Positions 26,071 to 35,498 of a stretch of DNA of 50,669 nucleotides are shown piece after piece. Origin of the DNA: Legionellales bacterium RIFCSPHIGHO2_12_FULL_37_14 (GTDB lineage: Bacteria > Pseudomonadota > Gammaproteobacteria > Legionellales > Legionellaceae); the NCBI GenBank assembly GCA_001804735.1, contig MHBC01000021.1, positions 1 through 50,669 on the forward strand, given 5' to 3'. Positions within the stretch are counted from its first letter, which is position 1. Each line of letters opens with the position of its first letter. The translations under genes were made by a program, and so were the position numbers. The notes beneath the pieces are model-generated. The model was not told the DNA's origin. It saw only the letters and a program-made list of their open reading frames with translations, and made no database searches.

Positions 26071-26169
26071 TCGTAGGTTGGGCCTTGGCCCAACATGTCC
26101 TGCAATGTTATGGCTGGCAAGCAAAACAAAGTATTTAAGAACCATGTTGGGCCAAGGCCCAACCTACGA
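26071..26169. repeat. 99-bp element with perfect 27-bp terminal inverted repeats
   Basis: The arms at 26071-26097 and 26143-26169 are exact reverse complements (TCGTAGGTTGGGCCTTGGCC... and its complement). Each arm contains its own imperfect palindrome TTGGGCC-TT-GGCCCAA. The 45-bp centre has no frame. The GC-rich arms contrast with the AT-rich surroundings. This has the form of a MITE or REP-doublet. It lies in the gap after rplQ and before the 129-aa gene, the only sizeable structure in that 270-bp stretch, and could help terminate the ribosomal transcript. Confidence 0.8.
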
Positions 26170-26205
26170 TTTTGAGGTGACAGAGCCCTTTTAGATACGC
26201 TTGAG

Positions 26206-26802
26206 TTAGCTATCTTTCTTAGATGCTTCTTCCTTTTTAGCTTTTGGCTTAGCCGCAGGCTTTGATTTAGCTTTTGGCGCTGGTTTTTTTTCTTTTTCAC
26301 TTACCTGAGAAGTTTTTTTAGCTTTTGGTTTTTCTTCTTTACTCGGCTCTTTAGCTGATTTACTAGTTGCAGGCTCGGCTTTTTCTGTAGCTTGGCCTTC
26401 TTGCGCTGCTTTCTTAGTCTTGGGCTTAGGCAAAGGTGTTACTTCTTTGCGTTCAACTAGCTCAATCATTGCCATTGGAGCTGCATCCCCCGCGCGGTAG
26501 CCGCATTTAATGACCCTTACATAACCACCTTGGCGCGCTTTAAATCTTACGCCCAAATCTACAAACAACTTAGCAACAGCGCTTTTGGAACGTAATTTAG
26601 CAAATATTACCCGTCTATTAGCTACTGAATCGGTTTTAGCTTTGGTAATTAGTGGTTCAAAATAGCCTCTTAGCTCCTTAGCCTTAGCTAAAGTTGTTTT
26701 CATAATTTCATGCTCTATTAAAGCATTACATAAATTCATCATTAAAGCTTTGCGATGACTATGGTTGCGACCTAGCTTACGACCGGTATTACGATGACGC
26801 AT
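26206..26802 (-). CDS. rplQ: 50S ribosomal protein L17 with long basic C-terminal tail
   Basis: A 198-aa L17. Residues 1-120 are a normal L17 core ([20 protein letters not shown] ... [20 protein letters not shown]). E. coli L17 has 127 residues; here about 78 extra residues follow, made almost only of Lys, Ala, Pro, Glu and Ser, with repeated short [16 protein letters not shown]-like units. The tail is surely disordered and strongly charged. It is in frame with no stop or frameshift at the junction. Last gene of the alpha operon, 6 nt after rpoA. Confidence 0.95.
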   Translation of the reverse strand: MRHRNTGRKLGRNHSHRKALMMNLCNALIEHEIMKTTLAKAKELRGYFEPLITKAKTDSVANRRVIFAKLRSKSAVAKLFVDLGVRFKARQGGYVRVIKCGYRAGDAAPMAMIELVERKEVTPLPKPKTKKAAQEGQATEKAEPATSKSAKEPSKEEKPKAKKTSQVSEKEKKPAPKAKSKPAAKPKAKKEEASKKDS

Positions 26803-26808
26803 ACTTCT

Positions 26809-27816
26809 TTACTCCTCAACTTTCTTAACCAACTCCTGGGGCGGCCAATCTTCTAATTGCATGCCTAATGAAAGAGAATGGGCTGCTAAAACATCCTTAA
26901 TTTCCGTTAAGGACTTTTTACCTAGGTTAGGCGTTTTAAGCAACTCAGATTCAGGTTTTTGTACTAAATCGCCAATAAAATATATGTTCTCTGCTTTCAA
27001 GCAGTTAGCAGATCGCACAGTTAATTCTAAATCATCAACTGGACGTAATAAAATTGGATCGTAATGCGTTTGCGTTTTTCTGCTTGAGCGTGACTCTTCA
27101 AAGCTAAAATCAACAAATGCACTTAACTGATGCTGCAATATTGTAGCAGCTTGCCTAATCGCATCTTCAGGGTCGATTGTACCGTTAGTTTCTAAATCAA
27201 TAATGAGTTTATCTAGATCAGTTCTATTTTCAACCCGTGCGTGGTCAACAGAATACGCTACTCTAACTACTGGTGAAAAGGAATTATCAACCTTTAATAC
27301 ACCTACAGCTTGAGTAACAACTTCTTCATCTTCTTCGCAAGTTAATTTAGTTTCGTGATAATGAAAACCAATGCCTTTTTGCACTTTGATTTTCATGTTC
27401 AACTTACCAATATGGTTTAAGGTAGCGATATGGAGATCAGGGTTCATGATTTCTACGTCATGAGTAAGCGTTATGTCTTTTGCTTTAACTTCGCCAGCAC
27501 CTTTAGCGTTTAAGGTAAGAGTAGCTTCGTAACCTTTAGCAATTTTAATAGCAAGGTTTTTTAGGTTAAGCAAAATGTCGATAACATCTTCTTTAACCCC
27601 TTCGATAGTACTATATTCATGCACTACTCCTTCGATCATAACTTCAGTAACTGCACATCCAGGCATTGAAGACAGCAAAATTCGCCTTAATGCAGTTCCT
27701 AAAGTATCACCGAACCCACGTTCTAGTGGCTCAAGAACTACTTTAAATTGATTCGCTTCTTCTGACTCAACTTTAAGTACAGTTGGAATAAGCATTTCAT
27801 TAATATCTGTATACAT
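26809..27816 (-). CDS. rpoA: RNA polymerase alpha subunit
   Basis: A 335-aa alpha subunit (E. coli 329 aa). The N-terminal dimerisation domain contains [23 protein letters not shown]. The C-terminal domain, which binds UP elements and activators, contains [18 protein letters not shown] and [17 protein letters not shown]. It assembles the polymerase core with beta and the beta' subunit encoded by rpoC in this window. It lies between rpsD and rplQ, the standard alpha-operon order. Confidence 0.98.
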   Translation of the reverse strand: MYTDINEMLIPTVLKVESEEANQFKVVLEPLERGFGDTLGTALRRILLSSMPGCAVTEVMIEGVVHEYSTIEGVKEDVIDILLNLKNLAIKIAKGYEATLTLNAKGAGEVKAKDITLTHDVEIMNPDLHIATLNHIGKLNMKIKVQKGIGFHYHETKLTCEEDEEVVTQAVGVLKVDNSFSPVVRVAYSVDHARVENRTDLDKLIIDLETNGTIDPEDAIRQAATILQHQLSAFVDFSFEESRSSRKTQTHYDPILLRPVDDLELTVRSANCLKAENIYFIGDLVQKPESELLKTPNLGKKSLTEIKDVLAAHSLSLGMQLEDWPPQELVKKVEE

Positions 27817-27834
27817 TGAGTATGTCTCCAGAGG

Positions 27835-28464
27835 TTACTTAGAATAAAGTTCGACAACTAAATTGACATTATATTCAGGCATTAGCACCATCAAGTCGGC
27901 TAAAGTTGGAACTGAACGAAATGTTCCTTTCATTGAATCAACATCTACTGTGATCCAATCACAAGCTGCTCGCTGCTCAGATAAAGACAAAGCTGCTTGG
28001 ATTCTAGCCTGAGATTTGCTTTTTTGGCGCACCGCAATAACATCTCCAGGCAATACTTTATATGATGAAATATTAACTACATTTTCATTCACTAATATAG
28101 CTTTATGCGAAACTAATTGTTTAGCTTCAGCGCGCGTACTTGCAAACCCCATGCGATATACGAGGTTATCTAGACGACTTTCGAGAAGGCCCATGAGGTT
28201 TTCGCCTGTAGAACCTTTAAGCGCCGAAGCTTTAATATATAAATTACGAAATTGCTTTTCTAACATGCAATAATAATGTTTTAACTTTTGTTTTTCTCTT
28301 AACTGCAGTCCATAGTTGTTCAAACGGGGTTTTTTATCTCCATGCTGGCCAGGAAGCTTTTCCGCCTTACATTTTGATTTATAATCTCGCACGCCGCTTT
28401 TTAAGTTATGATCAATGCCATCTCGACGTGAAAGTCTGCATTTAGGGCCAATATATTTTGCCAT
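27835..28464 (-). CDS. rpsD: 30S ribosomal protein S4
   Basis: A 209-aa S4, a primary 16S rRNA binder that initiates 30S assembly and, in E. coli, represses the alpha operon. Recognised from [36 protein letters not shown] and the S4 RNA-binding domain [21 protein letters not shown]. Only two cysteines remain in the N-terminal region, so this is the zinc-free form. It lies between rpsK and rpoA. Confidence 0.97.
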   Translation of the reverse strand: MAKYIGPKCRLSRRDGIDHNLKSGVRDYKSKCKAEKLPGQHGDKKPRLNNYGLQLREKQKLKHYYCMLEKQFRNLYIKASALKGSTGENLMGLLESRLDNLVYRMGFASTRAEAKQLVSHKAILVNENVVNISSYKVLPGDVIAVRQKSKSQARIQAALSLSEQRAACDWITVDVDSMKGTFRSVPTLADLMVLMPEYNVNLVVELYSK

Positions 28465-28479
28465 TAACTACTCCTAAGG

Positions 28480-28878
28480 TTACACGCGACGCTTTTTAGG
28501 GGGTTTCACACCATTGTGCGGTATCCCTGTTTTGTCAGTAATTTCAACGATTTTAAACTCTTGGGAAATCAATTCACGAATAGTAGACTCGCGTCCAGGG
28601 CCTGGGCCATGCACAAAAACTGCTACTGATTTCATCCCAAATTCTTTAGCTACCAAAGATGCTTTTTCAGCGGCAATTTGTGCTGCATATGGGGTACTTT
28701 TACGCGAACCTCTAAAGCCTGAACCACCAGAAGTTGCCCAACATAATGCATTACCTTGTCTATCAGTAAAAGTAACTATAGTGTTATTAAATGAAGCATG
28801 TACGTGAACAATGCCATCAGTCACTACGCGCTTTACTTTCTTTTTACCTTTTTGTTGTTTGCCTTTAGCAATTGCCAT
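28480..28878 (-). CDS. rpsK: 30S ribosomal protein S11
   Basis: A 132-aa S11, which sits on the 30S platform near the mRNA exit. Family segments are [38 protein letters not shown] and the very conserved end [17 protein letters not shown] (Lys/Arg-rich). Length is normal. It follows rpsM by 27 nt and precedes rpsD by 15 nt in the alpha operon. Confidence 0.97.
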   Translation of the reverse strand: MAIAKGKQQKGKKKVKRVVTDGIVHVHASFNNTIVTFTDRQGNALCWATSGGSGFRGSRKSTPYAAQIAAEKASLVAKEFGMKSVAVFVHGPGPGRESTIRELISQEFKIVEITDKTGIPHNGVKPPKKRRV

Positions 28879-28905
28879 GTGAATATCCTAACAAAATTAG
28901 TTATT

Positions 28906-29262
28906 TTAACCATTAACCGACTTACGTCGTCCTTTGCGCGTACGTGCATTTGTGCGGGTTCTTTGACCCCGTACTGGCAAGCCACGGCGATGTCTTTGAC
29001 CTCGATAACAACCAAGATCCATTAAGCGCTTAATGTTCATTGATACAGTTCGGCGTAGATCACCCTCTACCATAAGCTTAGCCACTTCTTGGCGCAAATT
29101 TTCCAAATCTTGCTCTTTTAACTGCGATACTTTAGATGAAGGGTTTACTTTAGTTGAATCACACAACCTTTTTGCTGTAGGTTGGCCAATACCATAAATT
29201 GATGTTAGTGCAATCACTACATGTTTATGATCTGGTATGTTTACGCCTGCAATACGCGCCAT
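28906..29262 (-). CDS. rpsM: 30S ribosomal protein S13
   Basis: A 118-aa S13 in the 30S head, contacting the P-site tRNA and L5. Recognised by [26 protein letters not shown] and the C-terminal [18 protein letters not shown]. It is the first gene of the alpha group, with a promoter-like sequence in the 87-bp gap after rpmJ, where the alpha promoter of E. coli also lies. Confidence 0.97.
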   Translation of the reverse strand: MARIAGVNIPDHKHVVIALTSIYGIGQPTAKRLCDSTKVNPSSKVSQLKEQDLENLRQEVAKLMVEGDLRRTVSMNIKRLMDLGCYRGQRHRRGLPVRGQRTRTNARTRKGRRKSVNG

Positions 29263-29304
29263 TCATATATCTCCAATGCTATCCTGTCTTTTTAAAAGGC
29301 AGAA

Positions 29305-29333
29305 ATATTACTATTATCATGACCAAAAATCAA
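29305..29333 (-). promoter_or_regulatory. putative alpha-operon promoter
   Basis: TTGATT (plus 29328-29333), a 17-bp spacer and TAATAT (29305-29310), 43 bp upstream of the rpsM start, in the only sizeable gap between rpmJ and rpsM. The position agrees with the classical alpha promoter. Confidence 0.5.
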
Positions 29334-29349
29334 GAAATATTTGGCATTC

Positions 29350-29463
29350 TTAACCTTGGCGTTGTTTATGCCTTGCATCTTTGCAAATAACTCTTACAGC
29401 TCCATTGCGGCGAATTAGTTTACAATTACGACAGATCTTTTTTACTGATGCTCTAACTTTCAT
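29350..29463 (-). CDS. rpmJ: 50S ribosomal protein L36 (zinc-binding form)
   Basis: A 37-aa protein starting [19 protein letters not shown] and ending in HKQRQG. It is easily missed because of its size. Cys11, Cys14, Cys27 and His32 form the CxxC-C-H zinc site of the C+ type L36, the form replaced by a cysteine-free paralogue under zinc starvation in some bacteria. It lies 22 nt after secY, the usual end of the spc operon. Confidence 0.97.
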   Translation of the reverse strand: MKVRASVKKICRNCKLIRRNGAVRVICKDARHKQRQG

Positions 29464-29485
29464 AAATAATTTCTCCAAAAAGCCG

Positions 29486-30799
29486 CTATCTTACTAAACG
29501 AAAATTCGTTTTCTGCATTAATGTGTCATACTTTTGTGTCATTAAATGGGCTTGAATTTGCGCAACAAAGTCCATAATTACGACTACAATAATTAATAAT
29601 GAGGTTCCACCAAAATAAAAAGGGACATTCCAAGTGACCATTAATATCTGGGGTAACAAGCAAACTAGAACCAGATAGCATGCCCCCACTAAAGTTAACT
29701 TAGTCATAATGCTATCAATATATTTTGTGGTTTGATCCCCTGGTCTAATTCCGGGAATCATTGCTCCTGACTTTTTCAAATTTTCTGCTGTATCTTTAGG
29801 GTTAAAAACCAGTGCAGCATAAAAAAATGCAAAAAATACTATGGCAGCAGCATATACTATTAAATAAAGTGGCTGGCCTGGAGATAGAGCTAGGCTCAAA
29901 TCAGTAATCCAAGACATCCCTTTAGCTTTTGCGAAAAACTGCGCTAAAGTTGCTGGCAGCATGATTATGCTTGAAGCAAAAATTGGCGGAATTACCCCTG
30001 ACATATTGATTTTTAATGGTAAGTGTGTAGTCTGCGCCGCATAGACTTTTCTCCCCTGAGTCCTTTGTGCGTAGTTAACCCTAATTCTACGTTGGGCACG
30101 CTCCACAAAGACAACAAAACCAGTAACTCCAACTACAACTGCGGCAAGCAAAATTAAGGTTAAGCCTTGCATTTGGCCTTCTTTGACTTGCTGGAAAACA
30201 CTGCCGATTGCATTTGGTAAGCTTGATACAATACCTGAAAAAATAATTAAAGATATGCCATTACCAACACCTTTTTCCGTAATTTGCTCACCGAGCCACA
30301 TCAAAAACATAGTACCAGTAACTAAAGTTGAAACTGCAGTAAAATAAAATACAAAGCCAGAATCAAGTGCTATATGTTCGCTAGCCAACCACCTTGCCAT
30401 TCCCAAAGACTGTAAGGTTGATAATACTACGGTTAAATATCTTGTATATTGATTTATTTTGCGTCTTCCTTGCTCGCCTTCTTTTTTAATCTGCTCAAGT
30501 GTGGGGGACACTGTGGAAAAAAGCTGAATGATAATAGAGGCTGATATATAAGGCATAATACCAATTGCAAATACCGTCACGCGTGATAAAGCACCGCCCG
30601 AGAACATATTAAAAAGACCAAAAATAGTATTTTGTTGTTGCTGAAAAAAATGGGCAAGACGCTCAGGATCAAGCCCTGGAACTGGAATGTGAGCTCCTAA
30701 TCTATATATCAATATTGCTATACAAACAAACCAAAGCCTAGCCTTCAACTCTGCAAGGCCGCCTTGTTCTTGAGTATTTTTTGTATATAGATTATTCAT
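29486..30799 (-). CDS. secY: protein translocase subunit SecY
   Basis: A 437-aa channel-forming subunit of the SecYEG translocon, with ten TM helices. Typical segments include the N-terminal [44 protein letters not shown] and GIRPGDQT. I start it at the ATG at 30799, 4 nt after the rplO stop and preceded by GAAG. A frame-extending ATG at 30835 would overlap rplO by 32 nt and lengthen the N-terminus beyond family norm. Confidence 0.95.
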   Translation of the reverse strand: MNNLYTKNTQEQGGLAELKARLWFVCIAILIYRLGAHIPVPGLDPERLAHFFQQQQNTIFGLFNMFSGGALSRVTVFAIGIMPYISASIIIQLFSTVSPTLEQIKKEGEQGRRKINQYTRYLTVVLSTLQSLGMARWLASEHIALDSGFVFYFTAVSTLVTGTMFLMWLGEQITEKGVGNGISLIIFSGIVSSLPNAIGSVFQQVKEGQMQGLTLILLAAVVVGVTGFVVFVERAQRRIRVNYAQRTQGRKVYAAQTTHLPLKINMSGVIPPIFASSIIMLPATLAQFFAKAKGMSWITDLSLALSPGQPLYLIVYAAAIVFFAFFYAALVFNPKDTAENLKKSGAMIPGIRPGDQTTKYIDSIMTKLTLVGACYLVLVCLLPQILMVTWNVPFYFGGTSLLIIVVVIMDFVAQIQAHLMTQKYDTLMQKTNFRLVR

Positions 30800-30803
30800 A
30801 ACA

Positions 30804-31241
30804 TCACGCTTCAATACTGCCGCCTGCTTGTTCAATAGCAGCTCTTGCGCCCTTAGTTACGCCAACACATTTCTTTACATGAAAAACATCACTAACTTTG
30901 CCTGAAGCTATAATCTTAACCTGTTTGGTTTTTATCGAGATTAACCCTGACTGTTTCAATGAAATTAAAGTTACATCCTTACCGCCTATGCGTAAAAGTT
31001 CACTTAAAGTTACTTGATCTACAAAGCGGCCAATTCGTGACTTAAAACCCATTTTGGGTAAGCGTCTTTGAATAGGCATTTGTCCGCCTTCAAAGTTTAT
31101 TTTTGTAAAGCCACCAGCTCTAGCCTTTTGACCTTTATGGCCTTTGCCGGATGTCTTTCCTAAACCTGAACCAATCCCACGACCCACTCTTCTTGCTGGG
31201 CGTTTCGAACCAGGTGAAGGAGATATAGAATTTAAACGCAT
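30804..31241 (-). CDS. rplO: 50S ribosomal protein L15
   Basis: A 145-aa L15, a late-assembling 50S protein. Its glycine/lysine-rich N-terminus is diagnostic: [20 protein letters not shown], then GQKARAGG and [17 protein letters not shown]. Length is normal. Its ATG overlaps the rpmD stop by one base (TAATG), implying translational coupling, and secY follows after 4 nt. Confidence 0.97.
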   Translation of the reverse strand: MRLNSISPSPGSKRPARRVGRGIGSGLGKTSGKGHKGQKARAGGFTKINFEGGQMPIQRRLPKMGFKSRIGRFVDQVTLSELLRIGGKDVTLISLKQSGLISIKTKQVKIIASGKVSDVFHVKKCVGVTKGARAAIEQAGGSIEA

Positions 31242-31426
31242 TACTTCTTCTCCTGTACTTCAACCAAATAATCAACTTTTTTGATCATTCCACGGATTGC
31301 GTTATTGTCGTTATGCACAACTACGCGATTTAATTTAGTCAAACCCAACTGTTTGGCAATTGTGATATGGTTTGGTAGTCTTCCAATGAGACTTTTAACT
31401 AATTTAATTTCTAATTGCTTGCTCAT
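31241..31426 (-). CDS. rpmD: 50S ribosomal protein L30
   Basis: A 61-aa L30, a small 50S protein: LEIKLVKSLIGRLPNH, then LGLTKLNRVVVHNDNNAIRG. The start is ATG 31426, one base after the rpsE stop, with GAGGGA in the end of rpsE serving as ribosome-binding site. A longer frame upstream lies inside rpsE in another phase and is spurious. Confidence 0.95.
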   Translation of the reverse strand: MSKQLEIKLVKSLIGRLPNHITIAKQLGLTKLNRVVVHNDNNAIRGMIKKVDYLVEVQEKK

Positions 31427-31427
31427 T

Positions 31428-31934
31428 TTATCCCTCAATAATTTCTGCAACAGTCTTACCACGTTTAGCAGCAACATATTCAGGGGTATTAACAGAAACA
31501 AGTCCATTAATGGTTGCGCGCACTACGTTATTAGGATTTGTTGAGCCAATACTTTTGGCAAGAATATTTTGCACTCCAAGAACTTCTAATACTGCACGCA
31601 TGGCTCCACCTGCAATTATTCCTGTACCTTCGCTGGCCGGCTTCATAAAAACCTTAGAAGCCCCATAGTTAGCAGTAATTTCATGGTGAATAGTTTTAGC
31701 ATTAAGAGGGACAGATACCATATTTTTCTTGGCATGATCCATGGCCTTTTGAATTGCAATCGGCACTTCTCGTGCTTTACCACGGCCGAATCCAACTCTA
31801 CCTTTCCCATCGCCAACCACAACTAAAGCGGCAAAACCAAATACTCTACCACCTTTAACAACTTTTGCAGTTCGCGTTACTTCTACCAATTTTTCTTGGT
31901 AGCCATCAGTTTTAATAGTTTCTTCTGCTGCCAT
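31428..31934 (-). CDS. rpsE: 30S ribosomal protein S5
   Basis: A 168-aa S5 involved in translational accuracy and mRNA unwinding at the 30S entry. Motifs: [37 protein letters not shown] and [17 protein letters not shown]. The start is set at the second of two close ATGs (31934), because the Shine-Dalgarno GAGGA ends directly at the first ATG (31940) but lies 6 nt before the second. Confidence 0.96.
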   Translation of the reverse strand: MAAEETIKTDGYQEKLVEVTRTAKVVKGGRVFGFAALVVVGDGKGRVGFGRGKAREVPIAIQKAMDHAKKNMVSVPLNAKTIHHEITANYGASKVFMKPASEGTGIIAGGAMRAVLEVLGVQNILAKSIGSTNPNNVVRATINGLVSVNTPEYVAAKRGKTVAEIIEG

Positions 31935-31943
31935 TACCATTCC

Positions 31944-32306
31944 TCAAAAATTCAAACCAGCTTCTCTTGCGCCAGTTGCTAATGCCTTAACCCGACCGTG
32001 ATATTTATAGCCAGCACGATCAAATGCGACATCGATAATATCTTTTTTCTTAGCTCGCTCACCAAGAAGTTTGCCAATATGTTGAGCATGCTCAACCTTT
32101 GTGCCTTTAAGTTTATTACGCACGTCTTTTTCAAGTGTTGATGCAGAAGCTAGAACCACGTCACCTTTTTCGCCTAATTTGACGATTTGCGCATAAATAT
32201 GCGATCCAGTGCGATGAACTACCAGCCTTGCACGTAGAGGGCTCTTGCGAATTAGCGCTTTGGCTTTAAGTCCTCGTCTTTTCCTAGCTTCTAGTTTAGT
32301 TTTCAT
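31944..32306 (-). CDS. rplR: 50S ribosomal protein L18
   Basis: A 120-aa L18, which with L5 and L25 attaches 5S rRNA to the 50S subunit. Recognised by [30 protein letters not shown] and [20 protein letters not shown]. The start is ATG 32306 ([11 protein letters not shown]), 10 nt after rplF. An upstream in-frame extension overlaps rplF and lacks family support. Confidence 0.96.
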   Translation of the reverse strand: MKTKLEARKRRGLKAKALIRKSPLRARLVVHRTGSHIYAQIVKLGEKGDVVLASASTLEKDVRNKLKGTKVEHAQHIGKLLGERAKKKDIIDVAFDRAGYKYHGRVKALATGAREAGLNF

Positions 32307-32316
32307 TCGTATACCC

Positions 32317-32865
32317 TTATTTCTTCTTCGCTTCTTTCTTAATAATAATCTCACCTGCGTAGCGTACACCTTTTCCTTTATAAGGCTCAGGTGGTCTAAG
32401 CGCTCTAATTTCTGCGGCTACCTGCCCAATCAATTGTTTGTCAATTGAGTGTAAGGCTATGACTGTTTGTGAAGGAGTTTCCGCTCTTACTTGTTCAGGT
32501 AATTTATATTCAATTGGGTGTGAATACCCTAAAGATAAAGTTAGTTTATGATTACCCGATTGGACCCGATAACCAACACCAACCAACTCAAGAGTAACTG
32601 TAAAACCCTGAGTTACACCCTTAACCATATTATTTACAAGAGATCGCGCTGTTCCTGCATGCATCCAGCCATCTGGTTTTTTTTCATCTAGAGGCCTAAA
32701 CTCAAGAATTTTGCTATTATTTTCATCTTTTTGCAGCATCTTTACATTTTTGTTAAGGCATTGTGCAAGAGAACCTTTTGGACCTTTAATAGTAAGTTGT
32801 CCATTTGTATTAACCACCTCGACTTGAGAAGGTAATGATATTTGTGCTTTTGCTACTCTAGACAT
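32317..32865 (-). CDS. rplF: 50S ribosomal protein L6
   Basis: A 182-aa L6 near the sarcin-ricin loop, built of two related domains. Conserved segments: [43 protein letters not shown] and the C-terminal [15 protein letters not shown]. Length is normal (E. coli 177). It follows rpsH after 58 nt, one of the wider gaps in the spc operon. Confidence 0.97.
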   Translation of the reverse strand: MSRVAKAQISLPSQVEVVNTNGQLTIKGPKGSLAQCLNKNVKMLQKDENNSKILEFRPLDEKKPDGWMHAGTARSLVNNMVKGVTQGFTVTLELVGVGYRVQSGNHKLTLSLGYSHPIEYKLPEQVRAETPSQTVIALHSIDKQLIGQVAAEIRALRPPEPYKGKGVRYAGEIIIKKEAKKK

Positions 32866-32923
32866 TTTTTAACCTCTATTTCCTACACATGGTTTGTTAA
32901 ATAGTTCTTCACTAACCTTAAAA

Positions 32924-33316
32924 TTAGGCAAGCTCGCAAATATGCTCTCCACCTATGTTTAGCTTTTTGGCCTTTAGATGTGTCATTACGCCTTTTGAAG
33001 TAGATAAAATTGCAATTCCAAAGCCTGCTATACGGGGAAAGTGCTTAACGTCTTTATATACTCTTAACCCAGGTTTGCTAACGCGTTTAATTTTTTCAAT
33101 AACCGGCCTTTCTTGGTAATATTTTAGCTTAACCTGAATTTCAGGATGGTTTTTTACATCTTGAATGTGAAACTCTTCGATGTATCCTTCTTCTTGCATA
33201 ACTTTTAATATTTCTACCTTTAGCTTAGAAGCAGGAATAGATACAGTAGAATGTCCAACCATTTGGGCATTTCTAACTCTTGTTATCATATCGGCTACTG
33301 GATCATGCATGCTCAC
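32924..33316 (-). CDS. rpsH: 30S ribosomal protein S8
   Basis: A 130-aa S8, a primary 16S rRNA binder and, in E. coli, the repressor of spc-operon translation. Family features: MHDPVADMITRVRNAQ, SIPASKLKVEILKVMQEEGY and the end FGIAILSTSKGVMTH...GGEHICELA. The GTG at 33316 is preferred, since a GGAG Shine-Dalgarno lies 7 nt upstream. The ATG two codons later (33310) is the conventional alternative. Confidence 0.95.
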   Translation of the reverse strand: MSMHDPVADMITRVRNAQMVGHSTVSIPASKLKVEILKVMQEEGYIEEFHIQDVKNHPEIQVKLKYYQERPVIEKIKRVSKPGLRVYKDVKHFPRIAGFGIAILSTSKGVMTHLKAKKLNIGGEHICELA

Positions 33317-33341
33317 TATAACTCTCCAAAATATTTATTAA

Positions 33342-33644
33342 CTACCAACTAGACTTACGTCCGCCAGTTACATTACCTGCCATTAATTGTTGTCTTAAAC
33401 ATATACGGCATAACTTAAATTTTCTATACACTCCGCGTGCTCTTCCACATTGAAAGCATCGTGCAGTGTGTCTTGCAGCACTCGAATTAAGAGGTAACTT
33501 CTGTAACATTGCCTGCAAACTCATAACATCATCGTAATTAGCAGCGCTTTTTATTTTGGCTTTTAAAGCACGGCGCTTTTCAAGATATTTATTAACAAGC
33601 TTTTCACGCTTTAGTTCTCTATTGACAACTGATTTTCTAGCCAC
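33342..33644 (-). CDS. rpsN: 30S ribosomal protein S14, long form with four-cysteine motif
   Basis: A 100-aa S14 in the 30S head. Length and N-terminal half (KSVVNRELKREKLVNKYLEK) are those of the long form typical of gammaproteobacteria, which normally lacks zinc ligands. Here the second half reads CFQCGRARGVYRKFKLCRIC, a CxxC-x12-CxxC zinc ribbon like that of the short C+ S14. It ends GGRKSSW. It lies in the usual place between rplE and rpsH. Confidence 0.95.
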   Translation of the reverse strand: MARKSVVNRELKREKLVNKYLEKRRALKAKIKSAANYDDVMSLQAMLQKLPLNSSAARHTARCFQCGRARGVYRKFKLCRICLRQQLMAGNVTGGRKSSW

Positions 33645-33649
33645 TCTAT

Positions 33650-34204
33650 TTACCCTTCTTTCGATTTATCTTTTAAAGGAAAGTTAAAGCCTAATAATAA
33701 GGCTCGCGCTTCCTCATCAGATTTAGCATTGGTTGTAATACAAACATCTAAACCACGAATACCATCGGTTTTATCGTAGTCAATTTCAGGAAAAACTAAT
33801 TGCTCTTGAATACCCATGCTATAGTTTCCAGATCCATCAAAAGACTTAGGATTTAAACCTCTAAAGTCGCGTATACGTGGAATAGCCACATTAATTAATC
33901 TATCAAGAAATTCGTACATCCGGTGCCGCCGCATAGTAACTTTGCAGCCAATTGGCCAACCTTCACGAATTTTAAAACCAGCTATTGATAAGCGTGCTTT
34001 AGTAACAATTGGCTTTTGCCCAGATATTTTAGTCATATCATCTACAGCAAAATTCATTATTTTTTTATCAGCAACTGCTTCACCAACGCCCATATTTAAA
34101 GTAATTTTGGTAATTTTTGGGACTGCCATAACTGATGAATAACCAAACTTCTTCATCATCATGGGTATTATTTCGTCTTGATACGTTTTTTTTAATCTAG
34201 CCAT
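33650..34204 (-). CDS. rplE: 50S ribosomal protein L5
   Basis: A 184-aa L5, which binds 5S rRNA and contacts the P-site tRNA and S13. Recognised by [40 protein letters not shown] and [23 protein letters not shown] 34204 is chosen: it overlaps the end of rplX by 8 nt, with AGGTGG as a plausible ribosome-binding site. A GTG at 34213 would add three residues. Confidence 0.96.
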   Translation of the reverse strand: MARLKKTYQDEIIPMMMKKFGYSSVMAVPKITKITLNMGVGEAVADKKIMNFAVDDMTKISGQKPIVTKARLSIAGFKIREGWPIGCKVTMRRHRMYEFLDRLINVAIPRIRDFRGLNPKSFDGSGNYSMGIQEQLVFPEIDYDKTDGIRGLDVCITTNAKSDEEARALLLGFNFPLKDKSKEG

Positions 34205-34544
34205 GTTTGCCACCTACACCCGTGTCAATCAATTCTTTATTTGACTTAAAATATCTTACCCTTTGTTTCTTTCCCGATCTTTCGATAACCTTAAAACCCA
34301 CTTTGTCTTTTTTCTTTGTAACTGGGTTATACATGGCAACATTAGAAACATGGATAGATGCTTCCTTCGTTATAATGCCTCCAGCATCGTTTTGTGAACG
34401 TGGCTTCATGTGTCTTTTCACTAAATTACCACCTTCAACTATTAATCGGTTTTTATCTAAGTGAACTTTTAAGACTTTACCTATATGTCCTTTGCTTTTC
34501 CCAGTCACTATAACTACGGTGTCGCCAGTTTTAATTCGTAACAT
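34197..34544 (-). CDS. rplX: 50S ribosomal protein L24
   Basis: A 115-aa L24, an early assembly initiator of the 50S subunit carrying a KOW motif. Segments: [20 protein letters not shown] (KOW), [20 protein letters not shown] and a basic C-terminus [14 protein letters not shown]. It overlaps rplE by 8 nt, so translation is probably coupled, and follows rplN by 11 nt. Confidence 0.97.
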   Translation of the reverse strand: MLRIKTGDTVVIVTGKSKGHIGKVLKVHLDKNRLIVEGGNLVKRHMKPRSQNDAGGIITKEASIHVSNVAMYNPVTKKKDKVGFKVIERSGKKQRVRYFKSNKELIDTGVGGKHG

Positions 34545-34555
34545 TTTCGTAACCC

Positions 34556-34921
34556 TTATAAAACTTCTTCAGCTAATGAAATGATTTTCATAAAGCGTTC
34601 TCTAAGCTCTCTTGTGACAGGCCCGAATATACGAGTGCCAATTGGTTCATCTTGGTTTGAGAGTAAAACTGCGGCATTACCATCAAAACGAATGAGCGAA
34701 CCATCATCACGTCGCACTCCTTGCGCAGTTCTAACAACTACTGCTTTCATAACTGAGCCTTTTTTTACTTTACTTTTAGGTATAGCATCTTTAATGCTGA
34801 CCTTAATAATATCTCCAATACGTGCATAACGACGATGTGAGCCTCCGAGCACCTTAATGCACATTACTTTACGTGCTCCACTATTATCCGCAACATCAAG
34901 CACCGTCTGCATTTGTATCAT
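34556..34921 (-). CDS. rplN: 50S ribosomal protein L14
   Basis: A 121-aa L14 at the subunit interface, starting [20 protein letters not shown] and containing [16 protein letters not shown]. The start is ATG 34921, with GGAG 6 nt upstream; the slightly longer TTG-started frame contains the ribosome-binding site itself. It is first in the spc group, after a 121-bp gap containing an extended -10 promoter. Confidence 0.97.
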   Translation of the reverse strand: MIQMQTVLDVADNSGARKVMCIKVLGGSHRRYARIGDIIKVSIKDAIPKSKVKKGSVMKAVVVRTAQGVRRDDGSLIRFDGNAAVLLSNQDEPIGTRIFGPVTRELRERFMKIISLAEEVL

Positions 34922-34965
34922 ATCTATCTCCAACCCTACACATCCCCCATTTTTAGGGGCTGTGG

Positions 34966-34974
34966 ATTATACCA
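34966..34974 (-). promoter_or_regulatory. putative spc promoter (extended -10)
   Basis: On the minus strand TTGGTATAAT provides TGn plus a perfect TATAAT (plus 34966-34971), 45 bp before the rplN ATG. There is no good -35 box, consistent with an extended -10 promoter. E. coli Pspc lies in the same rpsQ-rplN gap. A small CCCC/GGGG hairpin (34945-34959) follows within the leader. Confidence 0.55.
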
Positions 34975-35042
34975 ATCTTACTCATAGAATAAAAGCACTT
35001 TGAGCGAAACCTATATTAAAATGGGCATCAACAAGCTAAGAT

Positions 35043-35297
35043 CTATGAAGAAATAACTTCTACCAACTTCCAAGATTTATTCTTTGAAATAGGACGAGTT
35101 TGGCAAATACGTACAGTATCACCAACTTTAGATACTTGATCTTCGTCGTGAGCTTGTATCTTAGTTTTACGCTTTAGTATCTTGCCATATTTTGGATGTC
35201 TAACTGTTCTTTCTATATAAACAACAATAGTTTTATCCATTTTATCACTAACAACCTTGCCTACTTGGATGCGAGGTGTTTTTACAGCTTCAACCAT
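35043..35297 (-). CDS. rpsQ: 30S ribosomal protein S17
   Basis: An 84-aa S17, an OB-fold primary 16S rRNA binder. Recognised by [40 protein letters not shown] and [19 protein letters not shown]. It is the last gene of the S10 group. It overlaps rpmC by 8 nt, with a perfect AAGGAGGT ribosome-binding site inside rpmC. Confidence 0.97.
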   Translation of the reverse strand: MVEAVKTPRIQVGKVVSDKMDKTIVVYIERTVRHPKYGKILKRKTKIQAHDEDQVSKVGDTVRICQTRPISKNKSWKLVEVISS

Positions 35298-35496
35298 TTG
35301 CCACCTCCTTCTTTGCTTTTTGCGTTATAATGGTTTTTACCCTAGCTATAAGTCTTCTGGTTTGGCCGATTATGTGAAATTTATCCAGCGAGCCACTTAA
35401 GCGTCTTAAACGCAATTTAAACATTTCTTTTCTTAGTTCGAGTATTTTTGCTTCGAGTTCTTCTATTGATAACTCGCGTAGTTCTGATGCCTTCAT
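35290..35496 (-). CDS. rpmC: 50S ribosomal protein L29
   Basis: A 68-aa L29 at the peptide tunnel exit, near the docking site of trigger factor and SRP. Features: [20 protein letters not shown] and [18 protein letters not shown] use ATG 35496, with AAGGTGA about 7 nt upstream; a GTG at 35502 would overlap rplP by 4 nt. Its 3' end contains the rpsQ ribosome-binding site. Confidence 0.95.
   Translation of the reverse strand: MKASELRELSIEELEAKILELRKEMFKLRLRRLSGSLDKFHIIGQTRRLIARVKTIITQKAKKEVANG
35303..35310 (-). promoter_or_regulatory. perfect Shine-Dalgarno of rpsQ inside rpmC
   Basis: AAGGAGGT on the minus strand, 5 nt before the rpsQ ATG, lies within the last codons of rpmC. It fixes the rpsQ start and is the strongest ribosome-binding site noticed in the cluster. 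Confidence 0.8.
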
Positions 35497-35498
35497 AA

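Noticed and set aside
25920-26300. Minus-strand frame overlapping the 3' end of rplQ
   Set aside because: It is another frame of the Lys-rich L17 tail plus the inverted-repeat element, with repetitive KKKNQRQK composition.
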